DNA of 64,000 nucleotides from Lachnospiraceae bacterium (GCA_910574715.1 CAJTCH010000012.1:1-64000), one strand, 5' to 3'. Shown: positions 52,193 through 61,687, counted from the stretch's first letter. Notes: generated by a model from the letters alone, not told the origin. Made by a program: numbers and translations.

Positions 52193-54163
52193 ATGAAGCG
52201 TTTATGTCTTTATCTTGTTTTTGACAAAGAAGGGATCGTAGACAAATATATAGGGCAGATGCTTGGAGAGCTTAAAAGCTGTGTACAGCATTTGGTTGTT
52301 ATTTGCAACATGACAGAGATATTTTCCGGCATAGAAATTATAGAAGAACATGCAGATACAATAATTTTTCGGGAAAATACCGGTTTTGATGCAGGTGGAT
52401 TTAAAGAGGCATTATGTAGATTTATTGGATGGGATACCGTCTTACAATATGATGAATTAGTACTGGTAAACGATTCTATGTTTGGGCCCTTTAGACCGAT
52501 GAAGGATATATTTGCAGAGATGGATGAACGTTCTGTAGATTTTTGGGGATTAGCAGGACAGGGTGCTCGCGAAGGAATAGACATACGTTGTTTTCCTCAA
52601 TACATACAATCTTATTTTATAGTTATTCGTTCTGATATGCTGCATGATGCCGAGTTTAAAAAATATTGGGAGAATATACCTTTTTATCATGAATTCTGGG
52701 ATGTAGTAATCTGGCATGAGGAGAGATTTACTTCATATTTTAATAGTTTGGGATATACCTGCGAAGTTCTGGCAGATATGGAAGTAAATGATTCAAAGAT
52801 TAATCTGGCAAATAATTATTCACAATATGCAGCGATATCCTATGAATTAATAAAAAAGAGAAATTTCCCATTTTTGAAAAAACAGCAGATAGCCTACAAT
52901 ACTTTATCTAGCCAGACTCAGGAGAATCTGTTTCAAGCAATTCAGTACATAGATAAAGAAACGGATTATGATGTGAATCTTATATGGGATAACATTATCC
53001 GAACTTTGAATATGACGGATTTGCAAAGAAGTCTTCATCTTCAGTATATCATCGCTTCCGAAAAACAACGGCAGGTTGAAAATGATAAATTGGTTATGAA
53101 GAAAAGAATAGCGATTATAATCCGTGCAGCATATAGAGAAGCAGCAGCGTATGTCGGGGATTATCTGAACAGATTAAAACAGGCTTCAAATCGTTTTCTT
53201 CTGGTAGTATCAGAAAATGAGGATGTCATAAAGGCTTATCAGGAGCAGGGAATCTGCGGAAGAACGCTTGCCAAAGGTCGGAACTATGATTTGATGGAAG
53301 TATCAGATTATGATTTTGTATGTGTCTTACATGATACGGATGTAACGTCAGAAGTCAGACCAAGTTGTACCGGAAAGTCTTATTTTTATTGTATTTGGGA
53401 GAATCTTCTTAAGGATGAAGATCATGTGCAGGGAATTTTGGAAATGTTTGAAAAAGAGGAAAGGTTAGGTTTTCTTGCGTCTCCACAGCCGAATTTTGCG
53501 GATTATTTTGGAGAGTTGGGCTGTGGGTGGAATGGGAACTATGAAAGTGTTGAAAGAATTGTGAAAGAACTGCAGTTAAAATGCCCGTTATCCGATGAAT
53601 TGCCGCCTTTTAGAGTAACGTCGGATTTCTGGATCAGAGGAAATATTTTGAGGCAGCTTGAGAGGGTAAAAATAGAAGATTGCCAGTATATGCCATATCT
53701 CTGGAGTTATCTGGTACAGGATAAGGGTTACTATTCCGGGATTGTAGAAAGCCCGGATTATGCGGCCATGGATGAAGTGAACTTATCGTACTATTTAAAG
53801 GAGATAGCAGGCTGTATCAGAAACACATATGGTGATTTTCAGGATTTTCAGGGGATGAAAGAGAAGATTCTGTCAGGAGTATTGAAGGAATTTTGCAGTA
53901 AATATACCAGAATATTAATATACGGAGCAGGATATTATGCGAGAAGATATAAAGATATGCTGTTAAATGTTGAAGCATGTATCGTATCAGACGGGCAGAA
54001 GAAGGCTGATTATTTTGAAGGTATTCCAATAAAATACCTGTCAGAGATCAATGATCCGAAACAATGCGGAGTGGTCTTGTGTCTTAATAAAAAAAATCAG
54101 AAGCAAGTGTTGCCCGTTTTAAAGAAATATAGAATGCAGAACTACTTTTGCATACCGGAATAG
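52193..54163 (+). CDS. RgpF-like rhamnan synthesis protein (2)
   Basis: 656 residues; a tandem paralogue of the preceding gene with the same three-part layout (RENTGFDAGGFKEAL, LVLVNDSMFGPFRPM; second half from about 300; C-terminal ILIYGAGYYARRYKDML, CIVSDGQ). Similarity is very high in the middle (RNFPFLKKQQIAYNT is identical) and lower at about 115-150, where substrate choice may differ. GGAG precedes the ATG. Confidence 0.85.
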   Translation: MKRLCLYLVFDKEGIVDKYIGQMLGELKSCVQHLVVICNMTEIFSGIEIIEEHADTIIFRENTGFDAGGFKEALCRFIGWDTVLQYDELVLVNDSMFGPFRPMKDIFAEMDERSVDFWGLAGQGAREGIDIRCFPQYIQSYFIVIRSDMLHDAEFKKYWENIPFYHEFWDVVIWHEERFTSYFNSLGYTCEVLADMEVNDSKINLANNYSQYAAISYELIKKRNFPFLKKQQIAYNTLSSQTQENLFQAIQYIDKETDYDVNLIWDNIIRTLNMTDLQRSLHLQYIIASEKQRQVENDKLVMKKRIAIIIRAAYREAAAYVGDYLNRLKQASNRFLLVVSENEDVIKAYQEQGICGRTLAKGRNYDLMEVSDYDFVCVLHDTDVTSEVRPSCTGKSYFYCIWENLLKDEDHVQGILEMFEKEERLGFLASPQPNFADYFGELGCGWNGNYESVERIVKELQLKCPLSDELPPFRVTSDFWIRGNILRQLERVKIEDCQYMPYLWSYLVQDKGYYSGIVESPDYAAMDEVNLSYYLKEIAGCIRNTYGDFQDFQGMKEKILSGVLKEFCSKYTRILIYGAGYYARRYKDMLLNVEACIVSDGQKKADYFEGIPIKYLSEINDPKQCGVVLCLNKKNQKQVLPVLKKYRMQNYFCIPE

Positions 54164-54175
54164 GAGAGACGGCAA

Positions 54176-55879
54176 ATGAAATATATTATATACGGAGTGA
54201 ACAGGGTTGCAAAGGATTTCTTATATATATATGATCAGTTGGAAATTCTGTATTTTGCAGAGGACAGACAGACGCCGAAGGAATTTCTTGGACATCAGAT
54301 TAAAGGATTAGAAGAAGCCTTAGAGGATGATTCTTATGACAAGATCATCATCTGTGACTTTGACAAAATAGACAAGGAAAAAAGACTTCAGGAAAAGGGA
54401 TTACGGAGAAACCAGGATTATCTCTATGAAGAGGATTTTTTTGAAAGCCTGGATGAATTCCATATCCCATCTGGCCGTAAGCTGGCGGTATGGGGGACAG
54501 GACAGGTCGCGTTATCTTTTGACCAGTGGCGCCGTACAGCCTTAGAATACAAGGTTGACGTGCATATCGATAATAACCGGACAAAGAAGGAGTTCCAGGG
54601 CGTTCCGGTTCTGTCTCCGGACCATATATCCGATTGGAAGGAATACTTCATTATCATTGCAGTGGTAAAAGACAGAGAGATTAAAGCCCAGCTTGACGCG
54701 ATGGGGCTGATACAGGGGGAAGATTATGTCAATTACCAGAAGATCATAGGACAGCCTTCCCGTATGCTGAGGCAGACGATATTTGACAGGTCCTTTTATG
54801 AGTTAGACTGCCGGACAATGCTGAACCATCTGGAGATCCTGAATGGAGGGAATACCAGATGCTGCTGTACGACCTTCGTGAGCCAGGACTTGGACAATAT
54901 CTTGGAAAAGAATGTACAGGAGGTATGGAATTCCAGCCTGCACAAGATCATGTGTCTGTCAACAGAGAACCGGACATATACGTTCTGCGATAAAAGCATG
55001 TGCCCTCTGTTCGTAGCAAATAAAGATAAAGGTATAGACGGCAGAACAGGAGCAGAAGAGCAGGCATATACACAGATGTCTCCATACCCGGAGGTATTAG
55101 CGCTGGGATACGATCCTTCCTGCAATCTTTCATGCAGTACCTGCCGCAGGGAAGTGCACTTTGCAAAGGGACAGGAGCTTGTGCTGGTCAACCGGGTTGC
55201 AGAACAGGTAAAAGAAGAGTATCTGCCTCACTGCAAATTCCTGATCATGGCAGGGGACGGGGAAGTATTTGCAAGCCCCTCCTATCGTGCGGTATACGAA
55301 TCCGGCCAGTGCGATCCAAAGTATATACGTCTGTTGTCTAACGGGACGCTGTTTACGCCAAAGAACTGGGAGTGTTTCATTGCAGGAAAGACCGGGAAGA
55401 TCATGCTGACCGTCTCTGTAGATGCCGCCACGAAGCAGACCTATGAACGGATCCGAAGAAACGGCAGCTTTGACATACTAAAGGAGAACATGGAGTTTGC
55501 AGCAGAGCTAAGAAAGCGCAGAAAACTCAGCTATTTCCGCATGAACTTCGTAGTGCAGAAAGAAAATTACCAGGAAATGATACCTTTTGTACAGTGGGGG
55601 GAAGAACTGGGGGTAGATGAGATATTCTTCACCAAGATACTGAACTGGGGAACCTATACGCCGGAGGAATTCTCGGGGATCAGCATGATGGAGCCGGACG
55701 GGATCACGCCGAAGCCGGAATTGAAGAAGGTGCTTGCGCATCCGGTGATGCAGAGCAGGATCGCAGACCTGGGGACGATACAGTATGCCCATAAAGCAGA
55801 CGAGATCAATGTGGTGGAAAATTATTATATGTGGGAACTGGAGAAGCGTGGAGGGAGGCTGTTTACAGAAAGCCTATGA
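54176..55879 (+). CDS. Radical SAM enzyme (2) with two N-terminal Rossmann-like domains
   Basis: 567 residues. Two shared-type modules come first (KYIIYGVNRVAKDFLYIYD at 1-90; KLAVWGTGQVALSFDQW at about 102-190). A Cys-rich SPASM-like stretch follows (NTRCCCTTFVS, VQEVWNSSLHKI, FCDKSMCPLF), and only then the radical SAM core: YDPSCNLSCSTC and LIMAGDGEVFAS. That order is the reverse of usual SPASM enzymes. Substrate unknown. GC content rises at this gene. Confidence 0.8.
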   Translation: MKYIIYGVNRVAKDFLYIYDQLEILYFAEDRQTPKEFLGHQIKGLEEALEDDSYDKIIICDFDKIDKEKRLQEKGLRRNQDYLYEEDFFESLDEFHIPSGRKLAVWGTGQVALSFDQWRRTALEYKVDVHIDNNRTKKEFQGVPVLSPDHISDWKEYFIIIAVVKDREIKAQLDAMGLIQGEDYVNYQKIIGQPSRMLRQTIFDRSFYELDCRTMLNHLEILNGGNTRCCCTTFVSQDLDNILEKNVQEVWNSSLHKIMCLSTENRTYTFCDKSMCPLFVANKDKGIDGRTGAEEQAYTQMSPYPEVLALGYDPSCNLSCSTCRREVHFAKGQELVLVNRVAEQVKEEYLPHCKFLIMAGDGEVFASPSYRAVYESGQCDPKYIRLLSNGTLFTPKNWECFIAGKTGKIMLTVSVDAATKQTYERIRRNGSFDILKENMEFAAELRKRRKLSYFRMNFVVQKENYQEMIPFVQWGEELGVDEIFFTKILNWGTYTPEEFSGISMMEPDGITPKPELKKVLAHPVMQSRIADLGTIQYAHKADEINVVENYYMWELEKRGGRLFTESL

Positions 55880-57309
55880 AAAAGATTCTGATCTATAACT
55901 GGGTTCCTTTTGATGAGACGGAGAATAAAGGAGGGGGAGTATCCGTATATACCAAGAACCTGATCCGGCATCTGATCCGCCGGGATGACCTGGAAGTTTA
56001 CTTTTTAAGTTCAGGAAGGGCATACGATATCCGGCAAAAGGGGACTTTTATTGAGCCTTCGGAAAATATATTCGGAGATAAATGCCGTAGTTTTCAGATC
56101 GTCAATTCTCCTGTGCTGTCTTCGGCGAGGTTAAGCTTTACGTCTCTTTGGAGGGAAAATGAAGACGTTATCTTGAAACAGGTCGTCAGACAGTTTTTTC
56201 TGGAAGAAGGGGGATTTGATATCGTACATTTTCAGAATCTGGAAGGCCTGTCTCTGGGCGTGCTTGCGTTGAAGGAGGAGTTCCCTGGTACAAGGTTCAT
56301 CTATTCCCTGCATAATTACTATCCGTTTTGCCCCGGCGTCACACTGTGGAAGGCTGATTCACATAATTGCAGGGAGAAAAGATGCGGGGAGGGCTGTATA
56401 GGCTGTATGCCGGGAGATGTACATAGATGGAAAGTGATCTTAAACCAGTGGATAAATTACAGGAAACAGCGGGGGGAGCAGGTCAGTCCGGCCTGGGGGC
56501 TGGTACAGCGTATGGCAGAGAAGGCATGTGCTGTATGGGACAGCCGAAGGGGCGGGAAGATCTCGGTAAAGAAAAGGAAGAGACTGATCAAAGCGCTCAG
56601 AAGGTTCCGGGAAGGAAATGTGACATATCTGAACCGATATATGGATCTGATCCTTGCCGTTTCCCAAAGGACGGCAGAGATAGCAGTCTGTCATGGGCAG
56701 GAGAGAGAAAAAGTGATTGTAAGTTATATCGGAACGGAGGCGGCCGAAAACCAGAAGTGCGCCAGCGCTTATCCGTCTGATGGAAACATACTGCGTATCT
56801 GTTATCTTGGATATATGAGAAAGGAAAAAGGATTTCATTTTTTGATAGAAGCGTTAGAAAAAATGCCGGAGCAGACCGCAGAGAGGATAGATCTGACACT
56901 TGCGGCCAAGATAACAGACCAGACAATGAAAAAGCGCATCGCAGGTTTGAGGAAAAGGCTCGCAGGGGTTACGGTCTATGACGGTTATACACATGACAGA
57001 CTGCCTCAGATACTGGAGAATGTTCAGCTTGGGATCATTCCGCCCTTGTGGGAAGATAATCTGCCCCAGGTAGCGATCGAGATGAGAGCGCAGGGGATCC
57101 CATTGCTTGCCAGTGATGCGGGAGGCGCAAAGGAGCTTACTTTATCAAAAGAGTTTGTGTTTGCCGCGGGGGATGTGGATGACTTTATCAGCAGACTTTC
57201 GGCGCTGGCGGAGTGTCCGGACAAGCTGGCGGATTACTGGAACGGCGCACCGAAGCTGACCACGATGGAAGCGCATATAAGGGAACTGGCGGTATATTAT
57301 GAGGGATAA
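55876..57309 (+). CDS. GT4 glycosyltransferase
   Basis: 477 residues, GT-B fold. N-terminal GGGVSVYTKNLIRHL, a Cys-rich insertion (HNCREKRCGEGCIGCMPGD) near 175, and the C-terminal donor domain ICYLGYMRKEKGFHFLIEAL, then PPLWEDNLPQVAIEMRAQGI (the E(x7)E region). The ATG at 55876 overlaps the previous stop. Transfers a sugar from a nucleotide donor, probably to a lipid-linked acceptor. Confidence 0.9.
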   Translation: MKKILIYNWVPFDETENKGGGVSVYTKNLIRHLIRRDDLEVYFLSSGRAYDIRQKGTFIEPSENIFGDKCRSFQIVNSPVLSSARLSFTSLWRENEDVILKQVVRQFFLEEGGFDIVHFQNLEGLSLGVLALKEEFPGTRFIYSLHNYYPFCPGVTLWKADSHNCREKRCGEGCIGCMPGDVHRWKVILNQWINYRKQRGEQVSPAWGLVQRMAEKACAVWDSRRGGKISVKKRKRLIKALRRFREGNVTYLNRYMDLILAVSQRTAEIAVCHGQEREKVIVSYIGTEAAENQKCASAYPSDGNILRICYLGYMRKEKGFHFLIEALEKMPEQTAERIDLTLAAKITDQTMKKRIAGLRKRLAGVTVYDGYTHDRLPQILENVQLGIIPPLWEDNLPQVAIEMRAQGIPLLASDAGGAKELTLSKEFVFAAGDVDDFISRLSALAECPDKLADYWNGAPKLTTMEAHIRELAVYYEG

Positions 57310-57334
57310 GGATAGAAATAGGAATAGTGATAGG

Positions 57335-58531
57335 ATGGAAGAATTAATAAGCATAGTGGTCCCCGTGTATAACGTGGAGAAGTATCTTGGCAAATGTCTG
57401 GACAGTATACTGGGACAAACATACCGGAATCTTGAGATCATAGTGGTAGATGACGGATCAACGGATCATTCCGGGAGCATATGTGATGAATATGGAAAGA
57501 AGGATCCCCGCGTTGTCGTGATACACCAGGACAATCAAGGGGTATCGGCTGCGAGAACGTCGGGTATCGGAAAGGCCCGCGGGCAATATGTGGGATTTGT
57601 CGACGGGGACGACTGGATAGCGGAAGGGATGTATCAGGATCTGTACCAGACCATGAAGAGCCAAAATGCAGAGGCAGCGATCTGTCAGAAGAATATATAT
57701 GACGATACCACAGGAGGCTGTTATGCCGAGAGCGCAGTGATAGAGGAAGGGCGGTATGCTGACTGCAGGCATCCGGATATCCGGCATCATTTGTTTGATC
57801 AGATCGGGGCAGAGGCCGGGATCAGCCTGAACCTTTATGACAAGCTGTTTGTAAGGAAGCTGGTACTTGAGAATTATGAAAAGGTTGACCGGCGGCTGCG
57901 TTATTTTGAAGATATAACATTGGCATTGTTCTGTATGCTTGAGGCAGACGGGATTGTGATCAGGGACCAGGCGTATTATTATTACCGGCAGAGAAAAGGA
58001 TCTGCCTGTCACAGTACGGATCAGTCGTATTTAGAGCAGTTAAATATCTTCTATCGTCTGATATATCCAAAAGTGTCAGGATTTTCAGAAGAATTATTGG
58101 AACGCCTGGATCTTTTCTTTGCGGACCGTGCACTGTACGGGCTGAACCATATGATGGGACTGGGATTAAGGAAGGAGATCCCTTATTATGTGCCCCCCTT
58201 CGAACAGATTGGGGACAGTGATAGAGTCGTTCTTTATGGAGCAGGTGAGGTGGGAAAATCTTTTCACCGCTTTTTTGAACTGACGCGCCACGGACAGGCA
58301 GTGCTGTGGGCGGACAGGCAGTATAGAAAATACCAGGAGGAAGGGCTTAAGGTCGAAAATCCTGAGAGGCTTAAGACGGAGCCCTTTGACAAATTGATCA
58401 TAGCAGTGAAGTTCAGGAATCATGCAGAGGGGATAAAAAGTGCATTGCTTAAGATGGGGATCGCGCCTGAAAAGATCATATGGGAAGAGCCGGAAACTTT
58501 GGTCAGCGGAAGAAAGCGGAAGGCAGAATAA
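57335..58531 (+). CDS. GT2 glycosyltransferase with C-terminal Rossmann-like domain (2)
   Basis: 398 residues. ISIVVPVYNVEKYLGKCLDS, IIVVDDGSTDHSG and GFVDGDDWI (DxD) are the GT2 core. The last 90 residues are the shared module (RVVLYGAGEVGKSFHRFF). Start could instead be ATG 57299, which overlaps the previous gene by 11 bases. Confidence 0.9.
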   Translation: MEELISIVVPVYNVEKYLGKCLDSILGQTYRNLEIIVVDDGSTDHSGSICDEYGKKDPRVVVIHQDNQGVSAARTSGIGKARGQYVGFVDGDDWIAEGMYQDLYQTMKSQNAEAAICQKNIYDDTTGGCYAESAVIEEGRYADCRHPDIRHHLFDQIGAEAGISLNLYDKLFVRKLVLENYEKVDRRLRYFEDITLALFCMLEADGIVIRDQAYYYYRQRKGSACHSTDQSYLEQLNIFYRLIYPKVSGFSEELLERLDLFFADRALYGLNHMMGLGLRKEIPYYVPPFEQIGDSDRVVLYGAGEVGKSFHRFFELTRHGQAVLWADRQYRKYQEEGLKVENPERLKTEPFDKLIIAVKFRNHAEGIKSALLKMGIAPEKIIWEEPETLVSGRKRKAE

Positions 58532-58615
58532 AAGAAGATTTGATTAGTGGCAGAAAGAAGAAAGTGGAAGAGAAGAGTTGTTCAGCGGAAGAAAAAAGAA
58601 AGCGAAGGGAAAAGA

Positions 58616-59116
58616 ATGAAAGAAGATGTTATAAAGTATGGAAAAAATGTTTTATATCCGGCGGTCATGGGCGTATTGGCGGCAGCTTTTATATGGAAGA
58701 AAAAGAAGGACAGAGAGAAGGACGGATCGTTAACAGCTGAAAATAACAAACTCTCGGACAATTACCAGCTGCTGAACCATTGGCTGGAGCTGAAAAATGA
58801 GGGAAAAAGCCTGAGCAGTTATTTTGAGATGATGGGCTACAGGAAGATCGCGGTCTACGGGATGGCAGAGCTTGCCAACCGGCTCATGGAAGAATTAGAG
58901 GGAAGCGGGATTGAGATCGTGTATGGCATCGACCGGGATGCGGGCTGTTCTATTTCCCGGATCGCAGACGTATATTCCCCGAAGGAAGACAGGCTCCCCG
59001 GAGCCGATGCCGTCATCGTGACGCCGTATTATGCATTTGAAGGAATCAAGAAGGATCTGACAGGGAAAGTGGACTGCCCTGTGATCTCAATAGAGGAAGT
59101 GGTTTGGAGTGTGTGA
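58616..59116 (+). CDS. Membrane-anchored stand-alone Rossmann-like domain protein
   Basis: 166 residues: a membrane helix (about 12-26, LYPAVMGVLAAAFIW), a charged linker with a possible coiled coil, then one copy of the shared module (KIAVYGMAELANRLMEEL) and nothing else. GAAGGG lies before the ATG at 58616. It is the only copy with an anchor and without an enzyme, so it may recruit the others to the membrane; inference. Confidence 0.65.
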   Translation: MKEDVIKYGKNVLYPAVMGVLAAAFIWKKKKDREKDGSLTAENNKLSDNYQLLNHWLELKNEGKSLSSYFEMMGYRKIAVYGMAELANRLMEELEGSGIEIVYGIDRDAGCSISRIADVYSPKEDRLPGADAVIVTPYYAFEGIKKDLTGKVDCPVISIEEVVWSV

Positions 59117-59120
59117 AGAT

Positions 59121-60194
59121 ATGAAGCTGATCTCATTTTATTTACCCCAGTTTCATGAGATCCCAGAGAATAACGACGCGTGGGGGAAGGGGTTTACCGA
59201 GTGGACCAATGTAGTAAAGAGTAAACCGCTGTATCCGGGGCATTATCAGCCCAGAGTCCCGTTGCATGATAATTATTATAATTTACTGGATGAGGGTGTA
59301 ATGGACTGGCAGATGGACCTGGCGAGGAGATCTGGTATCTATGGATTCTGCTTTTACCATTACTGGTTTAATGGCAGGCTGGTATTGGAGAAGCCCGCAG
59401 AGAATCTGCTTAAGAGAGGAACTCCTGATTTTCATTATTGTTTTGCATGGGCAAATGAACCGTGGACGAAGACCTGGCACGGTGCAGGCGGAGATAAGGA
59501 GATCTTGATCCCGCAGACCTATGGGAGGGAAGAGGAGTGGGACAGGCATTATGATTATTTTTCAGCCTTTTTCCATGATGAGCGGTATATAAAAGAAGAG
59601 AACTGTCCTATGCTTCTTATATACAGGCTGCGGAATATCCCGCATTTTAATGATATGATCCGGCATTGGAATATGCGGGTAAGACGGGAAGGCTTTGACG
59701 GTGTGTTTATCATTTCCATGAACGTATGCCGGGAGCATGTGGCAAAGAGCATATGGGTAAATGGTTCTGTTGATTTTGAACCGAACAAGACAAAATCAGA
59801 GATGCTAAAGAGCAGTACATCCATGGAATATAAGGAGGACGGGGCACGTTTCTTGAACCGGTTTGCAGTAAGATCGATCCAGTATGATGCGGTAAACCGG
59901 AAGATGCTTAATACGGAGCACGGCAGGAATGAATTCCGTACTGTATTTGTTGATTATGATGACTCGCCCAGGCGCGGCGCCAGAGCAGTCGTAACGAGAG
60001 GCGCTTCGCCACGGAAATTTAGAAAGTATCTTGAAAAAACCATTCAGAAAAGCCAGGAAGAAGGGAATGGCTATGTGTTTTTAAATGCATGGAATGAATG
60101 GGGGGAGGGAAACTATCTGGAGCCGGATCAGAAATATGGGCATACCTGTCTGGAAATGGTCAAAGCATGTATGGGCTCAGGAAAATACCATTAA
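59121..60194 (+). CDS. WbsX/GH99-like glycan-locus protein
   Basis: 357 residues. Family blocks: ISFYLPQFHEIPENNDAWG, GFTEWTNV, GFCFYHYWFNGRLVLEKP, FHYCFAWANEPWTKTW and VFLNAWNEWGEGNYLEPD. WbsX-like proteins occur in O-antigen and capsule clusters and have a GH99-like barrel; they may trim or transfer a sugar. ATG 59121 chosen; GTG 59109 overlaps the upstream gene. Confidence 0.9.
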   Translation: MKLISFYLPQFHEIPENNDAWGKGFTEWTNVVKSKPLYPGHYQPRVPLHDNYYNLLDEGVMDWQMDLARRSGIYGFCFYHYWFNGRLVLEKPAENLLKRGTPDFHYCFAWANEPWTKTWHGAGGDKEILIPQTYGREEEWDRHYDYFSAFFHDERYIKEENCPMLLIYRLRNIPHFNDMIRHWNMRVRREGFDGVFIISMNVCREHVAKSIWVNGSVDFEPNKTKSEMLKSSTSMEYKEDGARFLNRFAVRSIQYDAVNRKMLNTEHGRNEFRTVFVDYDDSPRRGARAVVTRGASPRKFRKYLEKTIQKSQEEGNGYVFLNAWNEWGEGNYLEPDQKYGHTCLEMVKACMGSGKYH

Positions 60195-60208
60195 GGGGAG
60201 ATTGGGAT

Positions 60209-61279
60209 ATGGATGAGAAGATCTATATTTTTGGCGCACATTCCCGGGCACAGACGCTGGCAGTGTATCTGCAGGCTTTGTATCCTGAAATGAAGATAGA
60301 AGCATTTTTGTATAATAATGAAGAAAAGAACCCTAAAAAGATTGGCGGCATTCCAGTTTTATTTTTAGATGAGGGGAAGTTGTGTACGGAATTTCCGATA
60401 TACATAGGGACTCGGGGAATCTATCATGAAGATCTTACGGAACGGTTGAGAAACGTTGGGTTTGAAAAGATATATCCAGTTACAGTGGAACTGGACCTGC
60501 GGATCCGCAATGAATATCTGAAGAAATATTTTGCCGACAGTGGAGAGGAATTTGCTAAGATTGAAAATTTAGAGAATGCAGGGAAAGATCCGTCTGCAGT
60601 CGTATATGTGGCAAGGTCGGCATACGACCGTCCCCTTAAGGCGCCTTATGAGCCGGTGTTTTACGAGAAGGAGATACAGGCCGGCGCCGTGCTTACTGCA
60701 GAGCGGCTGGCAGAAGGGATCCTGACGGATGCCGGGGGAGACAATATCTCAGACAGAAACAGACAATTCTGTGAACTGACGGCATTGTACTGGATCTGGA
60801 AGAATGCCAGGGAAGATATCGTTGGACTGGCCCATTACCGCAGGCACTTTATACTGCCGGAAGACTGGAAGGAAAGGATGCTCTGTAATCAGGTGGATGT
60901 CATCCTGCCGGTTCCGCTGTATGTGGCGCCTGATCTGGAAGAGAACTATAAAGCGCGTCATGAGGCTTCGGATTGGGAGTATATGATGGAGTGCGTGAAG
61001 GAACAGGATATGAGGATGTACCGGCAGGCGGCTGAATTTTTTAAGGGAAACTTGTATTCTCCATGCAATATGCTCATTGCGCGCAGGGAGGTATTGGATG
61101 AGCTGTGCGGATGGCTGTTTCCCATACTGTTTAAGGCGGCGGAGCATGGCGGGCAAAAGGAGGATGGATATCAGAACAGATATCCGGGATTTTTATCTGA
61201 GCGTTTGATTACGTTTTTCTTTCATATGAATAAGGGGAGATTTAAGGTGGTGTATGCGGATAAGAATTTTTTGCAGTAG
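60209..61279 (+). CDS. DUF4422 glycosyltransferase-like protein with N-terminal Rossmann-like domain
   Basis: 356 residues. The shared module is at 1-85 (KIYIFGAHSRAQTLAVYL, KKIGGIPVLF). The DUF4422 part follows: YVARSAYDRPL, DNISDRNRQFCELTALYWIW, VGLAHYRRHFIL, and PCNMLIARREV. DUF4422 proteins are likely galactosyltransferase-like. GGGGAG precedes the ATG at 60209. Last glycan gene; a weak hairpin (AGAACC/GGTTCT near 61290) follows. Confidence 0.85.
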   Translation: MDEKIYIFGAHSRAQTLAVYLQALYPEMKIEAFLYNNEEKNPKKIGGIPVLFLDEGKLCTEFPIYIGTRGIYHEDLTERLRNVGFEKIYPVTVELDLRIRNEYLKKYFADSGEEFAKIENLENAGKDPSAVVYVARSAYDRPLKAPYEPVFYEKEIQAGAVLTAERLAEGILTDAGGDNISDRNRQFCELTALYWIWKNAREDIVGLAHYRRHFILPEDWKERMLCNQVDVILPVPLYVAPDLEENYKARHEASDWEYMMECVKEQDMRMYRQAAEFFKGNLYSPCNMLIARREVLDELCGWLFPILFKAAEHGGQKEDGYQNRYPGFLSERLITFFFHMNKGRFKVVYADKNFLQ

Positions 61280-61432
61280 AGGAATATAGAACCGGATTCG
61301 TTCTGGTTCTTCACATCTGTGCGTCCTTCGCGAGCAGAGAAAGCAGATGTTATAGTGGCTAATTTCTGACAGATGTGGTAGACTATAAGAATAAAAGAAA
61401 CATTTAGAAGTGAAGCAGCAGGAGGGATGATG

Positions 61433-61687
61433 ATGTGTCAGATAGCGTTCAGTGTACCAGATGAAGTCCTTTTCGATATAAAAATGAACCGAGAACAAGC
61501 GAATCAGTTTGCAAGAAGATATGCAGCCTTGGGATTTTATAAACAAAACGGAGTATCTATAGGATACTGTTCACAAATTGCCGGAATGACAGAAGAAGAA
61601 TTTATAAAATACTTAGGGCAGAATGAAATTTCCGTCTTCCAATTCGACGATAAGGAAGAATTTTTGGAGGAATTGGAACATGCGTAA
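61433..61687 (+). CDS. UPF0175-like antitoxin
   Basis: 84 residues: AFSVPDEVLFDIKMNREQAN then FARRYAALGFYKQNGVSIGYCSQIAGMTEEEFIKYLG, which is the UPF0175/HTH antitoxin form that accompanies DUF3368 PIN toxins. Of three adjacent ATGs, I take the third because GGAGGG is six bases before it. Its stop overlaps the start of the PIN gene. Confidence 0.75.
   Translation: MCQIAFSVPDEVLFDIKMNREQANQFARRYAALGFYKQNGVSIGYCSQIAGMTEEEFIKYLGQNEISVFQFDDKEEFLEELEHA

Noticed and set aside
50229-54163. Assembly duplication of one RgpF gene
   Set aside because: The copies differ along most of their length, including clustered amino-acid changes, so they are real paralogues.
56427-56780. Frame inside the GT4 gene (117 codons)
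   Set aside because: It is a +1 shadow of the clearly recognisable GT4 protein with Gly/Lys/Glu-rich translation.
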